Shown here in pieces: positions 22,921 to 29,747 of a DNA stretch of 39,287 bases. Position numbers and translations under genes: made by a program. The notes beneath the pieces were generated by a model. It had not been told where the DNA came from and made no database searches. It saw nothing but the letters and a program-made list of their open reading frames with translations. Positions within the stretch are counted from its first letter, which is position 1. Every line of letters begins with the position of its first letter. Origin of the DNA: a virus; the IMG/VR virus record IMGVR_UViG_3300042876_000381, positions 1 to 39,287 of that record; one strand, 5' to 3'.

Positions 22921-24224
22921 ATAAAGCTTATGTTATATTTGACTTCGCCCGCGCCGATTGCGGTTGTGTCATTGTCTGCTTCTAATCCAGTCACCGAAAC
23001 ACAAATGCCCGTCGTAAAGCGAATGCCAAGCAGGCCCGGATCAATATAGGTCGTGCTATTGGCTGGCAGTTCGATGCAGAGTTGAACGGCTGTCGTTCCC
23101 GGCGTTACCGTCGTGCTATTGTGTAATTTCAGAAATCTGGCACTGTCCGCGCGGTTGGTAATAATGCCCCCGTAAATGATTCCCGCGCTCGCTTTGATGA
23201 CCGTGCCGTTTGTCGAAGCGGCGCTGTTCAGAATTGCGGCTTGCGGCGTTCCCGGCGTTGACGATACGCTGCCAGAGACAGGCTGCGTTCCACTTATCTG
23301 TGCACCTGGAATAGGCTCTGTCGCATAGGAACCGGGTTGCAGGATATAAGCCGCCGTGCCGCTTGTGTGTGCCGTTGCCCGCACCCGAAAAGCGTTCCAG
23401 CCATTGACCGACACTTCCCAACCGTAAACAGGGGTTGCCGCCAAGACACCCGATGCAATTTCAATTGTGTTGGCGTTGGTTCGGATGGCCTGCATCTGAT
23501 ACCATGTGCCATCGCTGCCGTTGGTCGTATTGTTTGAGACTTCAAAAGAGGTATTATGGCCGACAAGCGATGTTGCCACCATGCTGAAAACAATGTTTGA
23601 AGCGCGGGAACAATTAAGCCAGACTATCCCGCCGTTTGTCGTGATGCTGCCAGTTGTGGCTGCATAGCTGGCGGGCTTGGTTGCTACCTTGACCCGACCC
23701 TCCTCATCGATCTTTACTAGCGTGTAATCGCCGTCATTGTCGGTTGACGTGGTATCAGCAAGCTGGCGCATGGCCAGCAGCGGAATGCCCTTGTCGCCAG
23801 ATGCAGCAGCAGCGTCTTCTGCCTTGAAATAGCCCTCTATTGCCTGAATTTCGCTGTCGATGCTGGCAAGGCTTGCCTCTATGCCGTCCACGTGGCCTAT
23901 CAGCGTGTCTTGTTTGACAGCCGTTGCCAAAGCAGCAAGGGCAGTCTCCACCCCGTCAACAGCCGCGATGATTGTGTCCTGCCTTGCCGCTGTTGCTAAC
24001 GGCGAGAAAGCGGCAAGGCTGGTCGCCCCCAGTTCGGTCGTTTCAAGTGCCGCCAAGCTGGCAGCATTCAAAGCCACCGGAACAGGGTTTGACGCGCTTA
24101 CAATGCTTTCGGTCGTGTCATCGCCAATGTCGAGATTGACAACTTGAATTAGCTTTCCAGCCTTTTCGTTGGCGCGGGCTTCGAATGTGGCTGTCGCACC
24201 TTTTAGAGTGACGTCATCCGCCAT
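22917..24224 (-). CDS. structural protein, fibre-like, first gene of the late operon, 435 aa
   Basis: Residues ~60-130 are helical with a 23-residue tandem repeat (LATAARQDTIIAAVDG, then LATAVKQDTLIGHVDG). A beta-rich region follows, with a C-terminal domain ending GIRFTTGICVSVTGLEADND then EVKYNISFI, an ending I associate with phage head-fibre or decoration proteins. It is the first late gene, ahead of the terminase, which is unusual for a structural protein. Start: ATG with CAGGAG six bases upstream. Confidence 0.65.
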   Translation of the reverse strand: MADDVTLKGATATFEARANEKAGKLIQVVNLDIGDDTTESIVSASNPVPVALNAASLAALETTELGATSLAAFSPLATAARQDTIIAAVDGVETALAALATAVKQDTLIGHVDGIEASLASIDSEIQAIEGYFKAEDAAAASGDKGIPLLAMRQLADTTSTDNDGDYTLVKIDEEGRVKVATKPASYAATTGSITTNGGIVWLNCSRASNIVFSMVATSLVGHNTSFEVSNNTTNGSDGTWYQMQAIRTNANTIEIASGVLAATPVYGWEVSVNGWNAFRVRATAHTSGTAAYILQPGSYATEPIPGAQISGTQPVSGSVSSTPGTPQAAILNSAASTNGTVIKASAGIIYGGIITNRADSARFLKLHNSTTVTPGTTAVQLCIELPANSTTYIDPGLLGIRFTTGICVSVTGLEADNDTTAIGAGEVKYNISFI

Positions 24225-24586
24225 GGCGCACTCCTGTGTTTACCCCCGCACAACCGAACGCTCTTAGCTAAATAGCTTTCTGTGGTCTTCGTCGGGGCGG
24301 GGTTGCGCCGTGTGGGGCGCTAATGTGTTTTGCGCGGGCCGGTCGCCTGTCCGGCATGGGAGGTGGCTGTCTCACGCTTCAGGGCGATCAATCCCGCGCA
24401 ACGCTGCTCATAATCCCAATCACTGCCTGCTCTCATTCCTAGCTGGCGGTCCCCATACAGTGAACCCAATGGCTAGCAGGCAAGAGCTTCCGCGCAATCT
24501 CTGAATCAAAATGCGCCCGAAACACGATGGCTGCGGACGCAATTAGAATAATCTCATTTCGGCCCTTATCACAATCCGCGCCATTG
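24225..24586 (-). promoter_or_regulatory. 362-base structured non-coding block before the late operon
   Basis: No convincing ORF. Visible inverted repeats: TGCCTGCT/AGCAGGCA (24424-24431 and 24475-24482) enclosing CTAGC/GCTAG; GCCGG/CCGGC (24338-24342 and 24351-24355); GCGCC/GGCGC (24305-24309 and 24316-24320); and AGCT-AAAT-AGCT (24266-24277). The region lies between the last early gene and the first late gene, where lambdoid phages carry the late promoter and its antiterminated leader. A - strand TTGTGA, 18 bases, TATTCT near 24550-24575 is a possible promoter. Confidence 0.55.
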
Positions 24587-25099
24587 TCAATCAGCAATCG
24601 CACTTAGCGCGTCCAATGCTTCGCGCAAATTATCTTGGGGCTGTTGTGCATCCTGCAACAGCGCGTCCAGCCACTTCGGGCCGTTGTCAGGGTGAATGTC
24701 GATAACCAGTTGGTCAAATGACCGGCGCACGTTCCGGCCCATGCGGTTTACGCAGTCCAGCACTTCATGCAGCCACTCTTCCTGCTGGCGCACCCGCTCA
24801 TGGTCGATGGAAATAACCGTGCCAAAGTTCTTTTCGCCAATGCAACTGCGAACCGTCCCTGTGGCGTAGGCTTGCCAATAGGCGCGCGACACTTTGCGGG
24901 CTGTGTCCAAAAGGTTCTTTGCTTCCGAACCTTCGCCTAACAGGCCGGAGCGATACGCCCTGCCTATAGCATCACAGTTATCAGGGCCGTAAAGCACCTG
25001 CATTGCTTGAGCGCGTTCTGTGCCTTTGTCGAAGTTTGCAGCCGAACGGGACAAGCGCCCGCTTTTTGTCCGCGATCCCTTTTTGCGTGGCCTACCCAT
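24587..25099 (-). CDS. conserved phage protein in the Q position, 170 aa
   Basis: Basic N-terminus (MGRPRKKGSRTKSGRLSRSA), then a helical core with LYGPDNCDAIGRAYRSGLLG and KNLLDTARKVSRAYWQAYAT, then ERVRQQEEWLHEVLDCVNRM. I do not recognise the family. It is the last early gene, directly before the non-coding block and late genes, the place of a late-gene regulator (Q-type antiterminator or activator) in lambdoid phages. The basic N-terminal arm would suit RNA or DNA binding. Start chosen at ATG 25099, which gives a short overlap with the gene before. Confidence 0.7.
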   Translation of the reverse strand: MGRPRKKGSRTKSGRLSRSAANFDKGTERAQAMQVLYGPDNCDAIGRAYRSGLLGEGSEAKNLLDTARKVSRAYWQAYATGTVRSCIGEKNFGTVISIDHERVRQQEEWLHEVLDCVNRMGRNVRRSFDQLVIDIHPDNGPKWLDALLQDAQQPQDNLREALDALSAIAD

Positions 25100-25304
25100 C
25101 CCAATGCGTCTCCCGTGTTCTGCGCAGCCGTTCTGCTGCCAGTATGTCCCGTGCCTCGTATGCGTATTGCAGGCCATGCCAGCGCATCAGCTTGGCGATA
25201 ATGCCCGGTGCGTTTAGTTCCTGTTCGGTCATGGTGCGCAGTGACCTGTGGTCAGGCTGCAATGCGTCGGCCCATGCGCCGGGGTGGCTGTCTGTGTCGA
25301 TCAT
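25092..25304 (-). CDS. hypothetical protein, 70 aa
   Basis: ATG overlaps the preceding stop (ATGA). Helical: MTEQELNAPGIIAKLMRWHG and YAYEARDILAAERLRRTR. No domain recognised. It lies between a small unknown and the Q-position protein in the early leftward operon. Confidence 0.6.
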   Translation of the reverse strand: MIDTDSHPGAWADALQPDHRSLRTMTEQELNAPGIIAKLMRWHGLQYAYEARDILAAERLRRTRETHWDG

Positions 25305-25501
25305 GGCTGGTCGCCCTTTGGAGGCTCGTCGAACATCACTTCGACCCACTTTTCCAACTGTCCGCGCGTTGGCCAAGCAGGCGGAACAACGTGAGTGTTG
25401 CCGTTGTATTCCTTACCGTCGCGCTCAAATTGATATGCGTTGTGAGACAGCCACCAATTTAGCTGCTGGCCAATAATTCTTAGTTTGTCATCGCGCGTCA
25501 C
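25301..25501 (-). CDS. hypothetical protein, 66 aa
   Basis: Starts at GTG with AAGGAG ahead, overlapping the preceding TGA as GTGA. Contains LRIIGQQLNWWLSHNAYQF and a Trp/Pro-rich C-terminal half (VVPPAWPTRGQLEKWVEVMF). Unknown function. Confidence 0.6.
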   Translation of the reverse strand: MTRDDKLRIIGQQLNWWLSHNAYQFERDGKEYNGNTHVVPPAWPTRGQLEKWVEVMFDEPPKGDQP

Positions 25502-25662
25502 AGTTTGTTCTCCTTCCACAGCCACAGCGCGTTAGTGCGGGCGCCCTCGGTTGGCCATTTGTTGCCGGTCCATTTTGCCTTCAGTTCGGTCTTGCTCATG
25601 CGGTTTTGTTCCATTTTGATGAGGTCGATTAGGAATTGCTGGTAGGTGCCGTTATGGTTCAT
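25498..25662 (-). CDS. hypothetical protein, 54 aa
   Basis: Small basic helical protein with NGTYQQFLIDLIKMEQNRM and a Trp-rich end (GARTNALWLWKENKL). It overlaps the gene before by 11 bases and the next by GTGA. No family recognised. Confidence 0.55.
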   Translation of the reverse strand: MNHNGTYQQFLIDLIKMEQNRMSKTELKAKWTGNKWPTEGARTNALWLWKENKL

Positions 25663-26032
25663 TCCACCAGTCTATTCCTTGGCTGGCGGGAGCAGGTGCG
25701 GCGTAGTTGCCGGGTATCTGACCGGGCAACCAATAGCGCGGCGGCTTGGCATAATCGCAGTTCAGATAGCAGCGGTTCCACGCGATACTGCGCAGATTGA
25801 AGGGCATCCGGTCGATCTCGGCTTGGGTGACGCGCCCCCATTTGACAGCGTTCAAATCGCGGTCGGTTTGCGTTTCCACATGCTGCAATTTTGGGCTGCC
25901 GTCATGGCCAACAACCCACGCAACATCGCTGCGTTTCAATTCTGCGTTCCAGCGCGCAACCCGTGCGTCAACGCTTTCAGTGGGGCGTTCGAATTGCGGA
26001 GTCCGGCGCATTGCTAACGGATTATTGGTCAT
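25652..26032 (-). CDS. hypothetical protein, 126 aa
   Basis: Start chosen at ATG 26032, overlapping the stop of the replication gene. The N-terminal region is basic and polar. The middle reads AWVVGHDGSPKLQHVETQTD, and the C-terminus is aromatic and Pro-rich (AKPPRYWLPGQIPGN, IDWWNEP). No motif identified. Confidence 0.6.
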   Translation of the reverse strand: MTNNPLAMRRTPQFERPTESVDARVARWNAELKRSDVAWVVGHDGSPKLQHVETQTDRDLNAVKWGRVTQAEIDRMPFNLRSIAWNRCYLNCDYAKPPRYWLPGQIPGNYAAPAPASQGIDWWNEP

Positions 26033-26717
26033 AATTTCCCTCAAGCGTTTTCTGAAAATTGGCCTTTTTGAAAATCCAGTCGAATGTCGCGCCGCGCCAG
26101 TTTGGCGTGTCACCGCGCAAAAACGGGCTGCGTTCGATCTTGCCAAACACGTTCACGAAATCGTCAATCGAGTATTGGGCTATCCGTGCTTTCAGCAGTT
26201 TCCGTCTCTCTGGCGTGAGATCGCGAGCCTTGGGCTTGCCAAGCTTGCCAGCAAGATCATTCCAATGTTCCAAAATATGTTCGGGCTTGAGTGCATCGCC
26301 AGATGCACAAGAACCTTTAGGTTCTAATTCTGTATCTGTATCTGTATCTGGGAGCGTTTCTGAAACGTTACATGGTTGTTTCACAGCGTTACGGGCTTTG
26401 TTTTCCCTATGTTTTTTAACTCTTTCGCTGCTATTATCGCTGCGATATTGCAATTTATCCCATGACACGGGATGCATGTTTTCATCGATCAATTCGACTT
26501 CGCGCAGGCGGCGTCCAATCTCCTCAAGTTCACGCACTTGGACACCCAAGCGAACGGCAATCCTGCGGTCGCGCAGGGAACCTAATTCACCGTCAAGCGC
26601 CCCCTCTGACTTGAGGCAGCACAAAGCGACAAAGTGCCAGCGGTCTTCGAAAGCAAGCAGGCGCAGCTTGTCGTCATCGATCATGCGGCTGTATGCGCGG
26701 AACCACTGCATACTCAC
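26022..26717 (-). CDS. phage replication initiator-like protein, 231 aa
   Basis: N-terminal winged-helix-like region WFRAYSRMIDDDKLRLLAFE...WHFVALCCLKSEGALDG, with LRDRRIAVRLGVQVRELEEI, is typical of phage O-type or replisome-organiser proteins. A charged linker follows (SERVKKHRENKAR plus an Asp/Thr repeat), then a DnaD-like C-terminal region ending KPEHILEHWNDLAGKLGKPK and FLRGDTPNWRGATFDWIFKK. It would bind the phage origin and load helicase. Starts at GTG with GGAGGA six bases before, overlapping the DnaA-IV-like gene by GTGA. Confidence 0.75.
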   Translation of the reverse strand: MSMQWFRAYSRMIDDDKLRLLAFEDRWHFVALCCLKSEGALDGELGSLRDRRIAVRLGVQVRELEEIGRRLREVELIDENMHPVSWDKLQYRSDNSSERVKKHRENKARNAVKQPCNVSETLPDTDTDTELEPKGSCASGDALKPEHILEHWNDLAGKLGKPKARDLTPERRKLLKARIAQYSIDDFVNVFGKIERSPFLRGDTPNWRGATFDWIFKKANFQKTLEGNYDQ

Positions 26718-27055
26718 TGGCTGTCCTCCAGTGCAGTCAGTAATTCGGCATATTCAGGGTAGCGCTTGATTAGACGCTTTGCAGACTTAACGCCTGCCAT
26801 TGCAGTTGCGTGGTGTTCGCGGCCCGTCAAAAGCGCAATTTGTTGCCAGCGCAGACCTAGGCGATGCAAGGCAAGCATGACAATTTGGCGAGGCTGTGCG
26901 ACCGCGCTAACTCGGGTTGCAGAATACAAAACGTCCTTGGGGAAACCGATAATAGAAGGTGCGCGCTCTATCAAAGCCACGCCATCACGATATTGCTGCC
27001 AAGGTGATTTTTCTTGCGCGATTGCAGGCGCACTATTAACGAGACTCAAAGGCAT
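26714..27055 (-). CDS. DnaA domain IV-like DNA-binding protein, 113 aa
   Basis: Residues ~46-97 look like the C-terminal DnaA-box-binding domain alone: QPRQIVMLALHRLG at the conserved PRQ-I-M helix, a helix-turn-helix (WQQIALL), then TGREHHATAMAGVKSAKRL, where DnaA has GGRDHSTV. It lacks the AAA+ ATPase. It is adjacent to the replication initiator and shares its operon, so a role in origin recognition or in modulating host DnaA is plausible. Start: ATG with AAAGGGAG just upstream, after a hairpin leader. Confidence 0.7.
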   Translation of the reverse strand: MPLSLVNSAPAIAQEKSPWQQYRDGVALIERAPSIIGFPKDVLYSATRVSAVAQPRQIVMLALHRLGLRWQQIALLTGREHHATAMAGVKSAKRLIKRYPEYAELLTALEDSQ

Positions 27056-27085
27056 AAATCGCTCCCTTTCAGCGGTTGATGTTCA

Positions 27086-27121
27086 GGCCCGTTTTCAACC
27101 GTTGGCGCGGTGAAGCGGGCC
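27086..27121 (-). promoter_or_regulatory. leader hairpin before the DnaA-IV-like gene
   Basis: Arms GGCCCG (27086-27091) and CGGGCC (27116-27121), with an inner ACCG/CGGT stem (27098-27101 and 27108-27111). On the - strand it reads AAAACGGCCCG...CGGGCCTGAAC, then GAAAGGGAG and the ATG. A near-identical layout occurs before the HNH gene at 38175. On the + strand the stem is followed by GTTTTT, so it could also stop antisense transcription. Confidence 0.5.
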
Positions 27122-27197
27122 GTTTTTGTATGAATCACGGCAAACTGCGGCGCAAGGGGTGCGCAAAATAATCCTTGGGGATAGGTCTGGTGACAGT

Positions 27198-27533
27198 TCA
27201 TCCTACCCTCACCACGATCTTACCGCCCGGCACGTTCTCGCCAATGTGGTAGCCAGCGGGAATAAACCGCTTGTCATTCACGCCCATCGCGTCAGCGATG
27301 CCGTCAAAATACGGTTTGCACCTGTTCCAATAGTTCATGCGGTCGCTGCGATTATCAGGCGCGTGGAACGTCACTGAAACGGGTATGTCACCAGTTGCAG
27401 GCACAGGAATGCGCGCCGCTTTCGTCGCTTGGAAGGCCCACAGGCGATGTTTTTTCGTGACCGTCCTTAAGCCACGCCAATGCTCATTATGGTGCCCTGA
27501 CAGGCTTGAGGGAGGCCAAGGAAGGGTGATCAT
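27198..27533 (-). CDS. RusA-like Holliday junction resolvase, 111 aa
   Basis: Opens ITLPWPPSSLSGHHNEHWRG, the usual RusA start. The catalytic region APDNRSDRMNYWNRCKPYFD with IADAMGVNDKRFIPAG supplies Asp60, Asp64, Asp77 and Asp87 and a Lys at 73. It would resolve Holliday junctions or branched DNA made during replication and packaging. Length is near RusA (120 aa). The ATG overlaps the stop of the gene before (ATGA). Confidence 0.8.
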   Translation of the reverse strand: MITLPWPPSSLSGHHNEHWRGLRTVTKKHRLWAFQATKAARIPVPATGDIPVSVTFHAPDNRSDRMNYWNRCKPYFDGIADAMGVNDKRFIPAGYHIGENVPGGKIVVRVG

Positions 27534-27859
27534 CCCCGCGCCCCATAATTGACGCCTAGGGCGCGCTGCTTGACGATGCCCCAATGAGCGGCCTGATCGG
27601 GATTGCGCGTGGCGTGATAGTCCGCCAGTGCTGCCAGCAATTGATCTGGCGCTCTTTTTACAACGCGCGGCTCTGCAATGGGCGATGCGACCTTGCGCAG
27701 CATTTGCGACCGCTGCTTGGGCAGAACGCTTTTGATGCGCCGCAATTCGGTTGCGTCCATCTGATAGCCGAAATCACGCTTTATGTGCGCAATGATTGCG
27801 GACTCGTCGGTGATGTATTGCAACAGGTGCGCTGCTTTAGCGCGGACTTCGGGCTTCAT
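27530..27859 (-). CDS. hypothetical protein, 109 aa
   Basis: N-terminal helical part MKPEVRAKAAHLLQYITDES with FGYQMDATELRRIKSVL looks like a small HTH-type DNA-binding fold, followed by a basic linker and a helical end (ADYHATRNPDQAAHWGIVK). No family named. ATGA overlaps at both ends. Confidence 0.6.
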   Translation of the reverse strand: MKPEVRAKAAHLLQYITDESAIIAHIKRDFGYQMDATELRRIKSVLPKQRSQMLRKVASPIAEPRVVKRAPDQLLAALADYHATRNPDQAAHWGIVKQRALGVNYGARG

Positions 27860-28008
27860 GCCTCACCCCGCAGAGGGTCATTCGCCCATCTTTTGCGTTG
27901 TGATTGCCAATAGGCTTTGCGGGCGCGTTCCTGCTCGACAAGACGCACAGCCTTGCGGGCCTTTAAGGATCGGTTTAGCCGCCAGCGGGCTATCAGGTTG
28001 TGGATCAT
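27856..28008 (-). CDS. small very basic protein, 50 aa
   Basis: One long Arg/Lys-rich helix (IARWRLNRSLKARKAVRLVE, RARKAYWQSQRKRW). ATGA overlaps on both sides. It may bind nucleic acid or membranes. Unknown family. Confidence 0.6.
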   Translation of the reverse strand: MIHNLIARWRLNRSLKARKAVRLVEQERARKAYWQSQRKRWANDPLRGEA

Positions 28009-28646
28009 GCGGCCATCCTTTGCCGTGTTGCAGAGCGGGCCATTGTGATAAGGAGATTGCGGAAAGGCTCTGGCGTTCCGATGCGCGGCGCGCTGTCCTT
28101 GCCGCCACCCTTGAAAGACAATTCACCGATGCGCCTTGCCTTGGCTTCACCATATTTGTCGATTGCCCATTGCGGAATGCGATGCGGGCCAACGCCCCAT
28201 TCCAGTTCCGGCAGTTCGCAGCCTACCGCATAAAGCCAGGTTGGCTTGCGCGCATAATGACCATAGCGGCCCTGTTCGACACAGCATGTCCAGCCACCAT
28301 GAAAATCAGCGGCAATCCAGCCCCCCTCGTGCGGCGGCTTGTTCAGCCCGAAATGCGCCCATGCGTGGCTGTCTTTGGGATGTTCCAGGACACCGCCATA
28401 TTTGCGCACATCACGCAATGCAGCTTCGAAGCAACCGCCATCGTCTCCTTTGCCCTTGCGCTCACCAGTGCGGGCCACGTGCGAGGGGCTTCCCATCCAC
28501 ATTTTGCCCCAACGCGGGCAAGGCGGGTGTGCAATGACAGGGTAAGGCCCGTCATACTGGCGCGCGTCCCGTGCTTCATCCCAAGGGTCGATACCAGGCA
28601 AACCGAAATACGCGCCGCCTGTTTTGACATAGAGCGCGGCGATCAC
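28005..28646 (-). CDS. methyltransferase-like phage protein, 213 aa
   Basis: Contains VIAHPPCPRWGKMWMGSP (PPC at residues 41-43) and YGGVLEHPKDSHAW, which recall motif IV (PPC) and motif VI (ENP-like) of cytosine-C5 methyltransferases. No clear SAM-binding motif I (FxGxG) is visible and the protein is short. It may be a degenerate or novel methylase, or unrelated. The C-terminal ARRIGELSFKGGGKD is a segment seen in such phage proteins. Starts at GTG with a GTGA overlap. Confidence 0.55.
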   Translation of the reverse strand: MIAALYVKTGGAYFGLPGIDPWDEARDARQYDGPYPVIAHPPCPRWGKMWMGSPSHVARTGERKGKGDDGGCFEAALRDVRKYGGVLEHPKDSHAWAHFGLNKPPHEGGWIAADFHGGWTCCVEQGRYGHYARKPTWLYAVGCELPELEWGVGPHRIPQWAIDKYGEAKARRIGELSFKGGGKDSAPRIGTPEPFRNLLITMARSATRQRMAA

Positions 28647-28789
28647 GACCGCCTCACAAAGCGGCCCTTGCCGTCACGCTTGGGAAGCTGGCGCTCTGCA
28701 TCGCGGGCGCGATTGGCAAAATAAATGCCGACAAAGCAGGCCATTGCAAACAATGCTGCCATGAATAACAATGCGGTTTCGGTATTCAT
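28643..28789 (-). CDS. small membrane protein, 48 aa
   Basis: N-terminal membrane helix (TALLFMAALFAMACFVGIYF) followed by a basic tail (NRARDAERQLPKRDGKGRF). GTGA overlap with the next gene and GGGGGG near the start as a weak ribosome site. Unknown role. Confidence 0.55.
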   Translation of the reverse strand: MNTETALLFMAALFAMACFVGIYFANRARDAERQLPKRDGKGRFVRRS

Positions 28790-28811
28790 AAAACCCCCCT
28801 TCCAAAGCGGG

Positions 28812-29285
28812 TTAAGCTGCGATTTTCATTTTCTCGATGTTGGCGATGTATGCAGTCAGATCGCGCATCGCCTCTTTCAGCAGGGGCAGCGCGTCCAATT
28901 GCTCTTTAGGCGTTTCAGTCTTGCCGCCCTCGCTGTCAGGGTGACGCATGGCGCAAATGGCCGATACCGACATTGCCAGCGACGCCAGCGGGTCGGTCTT
29001 GGTAAAGCTAAGGCTTTCCGCTCGCGCGCCATAAAGCGCATGGTAAGGGTCCACAGTATGCGCGCCGTAGATCGCACCGATGCGGGCAATGCTGGCAGCG
29101 TTCAAATCTGCCTTGCCGTTGCGGGCGTTGGCAATCGTGCCAGCAGATACGCCTAGCTTGTCGGCAGTGTCCTGATCGGTTTCCTGCGTATCACGCTGTA
29201 TGTCGCGGATGATTGCCGATACCGCAGCCCGCAAAGAACTTTGTGTAGGCAGAGTCAAAGGCAATAAGACATTATTGCGCTGCAT
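28812..29285 (-). CDS. HTH transcriptional regulator, CII-like position, 157 aa
   Basis: Residues ~30-62, DIQRDTQETDQDTADKLGVS then AGTIANARNGKADLN, form a helix-turn-helix of the Cro/CI (XRE) type. The C-terminal half is a helical oligomerisation-like region ending LKEAMRDLTAYIANIEKMK. It is the second regulator of the leftward early operon, downstream of the cro-like gene, as CII is in lambda. That parallel is positional. Start: ATG with GGAG seven bases ahead. Confidence 0.75.
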   Translation of the reverse strand: MQRNNVLLPLTLPTQSSLRAAVSAIIRDIQRDTQETDQDTADKLGVSAGTIANARNGKADLNAASIARIGAIYGAHTVDPYHALYGARAESLSFTKTDPLASLAMSVSAICAMRHPDSEGGKTETPKEQLDALPLLKEAMRDLTAYIANIEKMKIAA

Positions 29286-29472
29286 GGGCTATCTCCGTTA
29301 CATGGAAAGGAACATAGAGGAACGGCAAGGAAACCCCCTTGCCGACACCAACAAGAAAGAGGCGCGGACGATTGGCGAATTGACGCGCGAAATTGTGAAT
29401 GCTTTGGGCGACAGGCAGCGTTTCGGTTTTGCCTGTCGCCCTGCGGCCCGGAGGAGGGAGAGCCGCAATCAT
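29272..29472 (-). CDS. possible 66-aa ORF between the two HTH genes
   Basis: The ATG overlaps the cro-like stop (ATGA), and the ORF ends 14 bases into the next gene, as real neighbours here do. Against it, the stretch contains two strong hairpins and the protein (Pro/Arg/Phe-rich) matches nothing I know. The region may be a non-coding leader instead. Confidence 0.4.
   Translation of the reverse strand: MIAALPPPGRRATGKTETLPVAQSIHNFARQFANRPRLFLVGVGKGVSLPFLYVPFHVTEIAHAAQ
29323..29344. repeat. perfect 8-bp hairpin upstream of the HTH regulator gene
   Basis: CGGCAAGG (29323-29330), loop AAACCC, CCTTGCCG (29337-29344). On the - strand it is followed by TTCCTCT rather than a clean U-tract. It lies about 40 bases before the ATG at 29285. 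It could be a terminator or attenuator in the early leftward leader. Confidence 0.5.
29406..29441. repeat. perfect 12-bp hairpin downstream of the cro-like gene
   Basis: GGGCGACAGGCA (29406-29417), 12-base loop, TGCCTGTCGCCC (29430-29441). No U-tract follows on either strand. It lies about 28 bases past the cro-like stop on the early transcript, where lambda has nutR/tR1. A protein- or RNA-recognition site is possible. Confidence 0.55.
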
Positions 29473-29663
29473 GATGCGCGACCTTCAAGCGGCGGCAAAT
29501 GCGGCTCGACTGCTTTCAAGGTGGCGGCGGTAGGGTTCCAGTTATCGTCATCCACGCCAAGCAATGTGTTGGGATGCAGCCCCGCCAGCTTGGCCAGCCC
29601 TGTTTTCGTATATCCCGGTCGCTTGAGTGTGGCGCGAATATGATTGATAGTGTCATTTACCAT
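29469..29663 (-). CDS. Cro-like HTH repressor, 64 aa
   Basis: Small DNA-binding protein, VNDTINHIRATLKRPGYTKT then GLAKLAGLHPNTLLGVDDDN, with an XRE-type helix-turn-helix. It is the first gene of the leftward early operon and divergent from cI, so it fills the cro slot. The ATG at 29663 falls on the predicted transcription start and no Shine-Dalgarno is present, suggesting a leaderless mRNA. An upstream in-frame ATG (29672) lies inside the promoter and is unlikely. Confidence 0.75.
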   Translation of the reverse strand: MVNDTINHIRATLKRPGYTKTGLAKLAGLHPNTLLGVDDDNWNPTAATLKAVEPHLPPLEGRAS

Positions 29664-29670
29664 GACCAGC

Positions 29671-29699
29671 ATAAAAGCATATTTCAATATGCTATTCAA
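29671..29699 (-). promoter_or_regulatory. leftward early promoter (pR-like) of the cro-like gene
   Basis: On the - strand: -35 TTGAAT (29699-29694), 17-base spacer occupied by an operator, -10 TTTTAT (29676-29671). The layout is the same as the rightward promoter at 30721-30749. Repressor bound in the spacer would block RNA polymerase. Confidence 0.7.
29676..29693. promoter_or_regulatory. operator 1 (perfect dyad)
   Basis: AGCATAT-TTCA-ATATGCT, a perfect 7-bp dyad with a 4-base centre, in the spacer of the leftward promoter. It is the best copy of the four operators. Confidence 0.75.
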
Positions 29700-29706
29700 G
29701 CGCAAA

Positions 29707-29724
29707 AACATATCAGCATGTGCA
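29707..29724. promoter_or_regulatory. operator 2, near the predicted cI promoter
   Basis: On the - strand TGCACAT-GCTG-ATATGTT, an imperfect copy of operator 1 placed 31 bases away (three helical turns). It lies upstream of a possible cI promoter (-10 TTATAT at 29734-29739), so the repressor bound here could regulate its own gene. Confidence 0.65.
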
Positions 29725-29747
29725 AGCGGTCATTTATATCCCGGCGC

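Noticed and set aside
24240-24540. tRNA or tmRNA gene in the non-coding block
   Set aside because: GGTTC-like strings occur but no cloverleaf or acceptor stem can be built.
27086-27127. + strand terminator (stem followed by GTTTTT)
   Set aside because: All genes here are on the - strand; the stem makes more sense as a leader of the - strand gene.
27046-27201. 51-aa ORF on the - strand between the RusA-like and DnaA-IV-like genes
   Set aside because: It has an ATGA overlap, but it covers the GGCCCG/CGGGCC leader hairpin, its protein is unlike a folded domain, and the leader reading explains the gap better.
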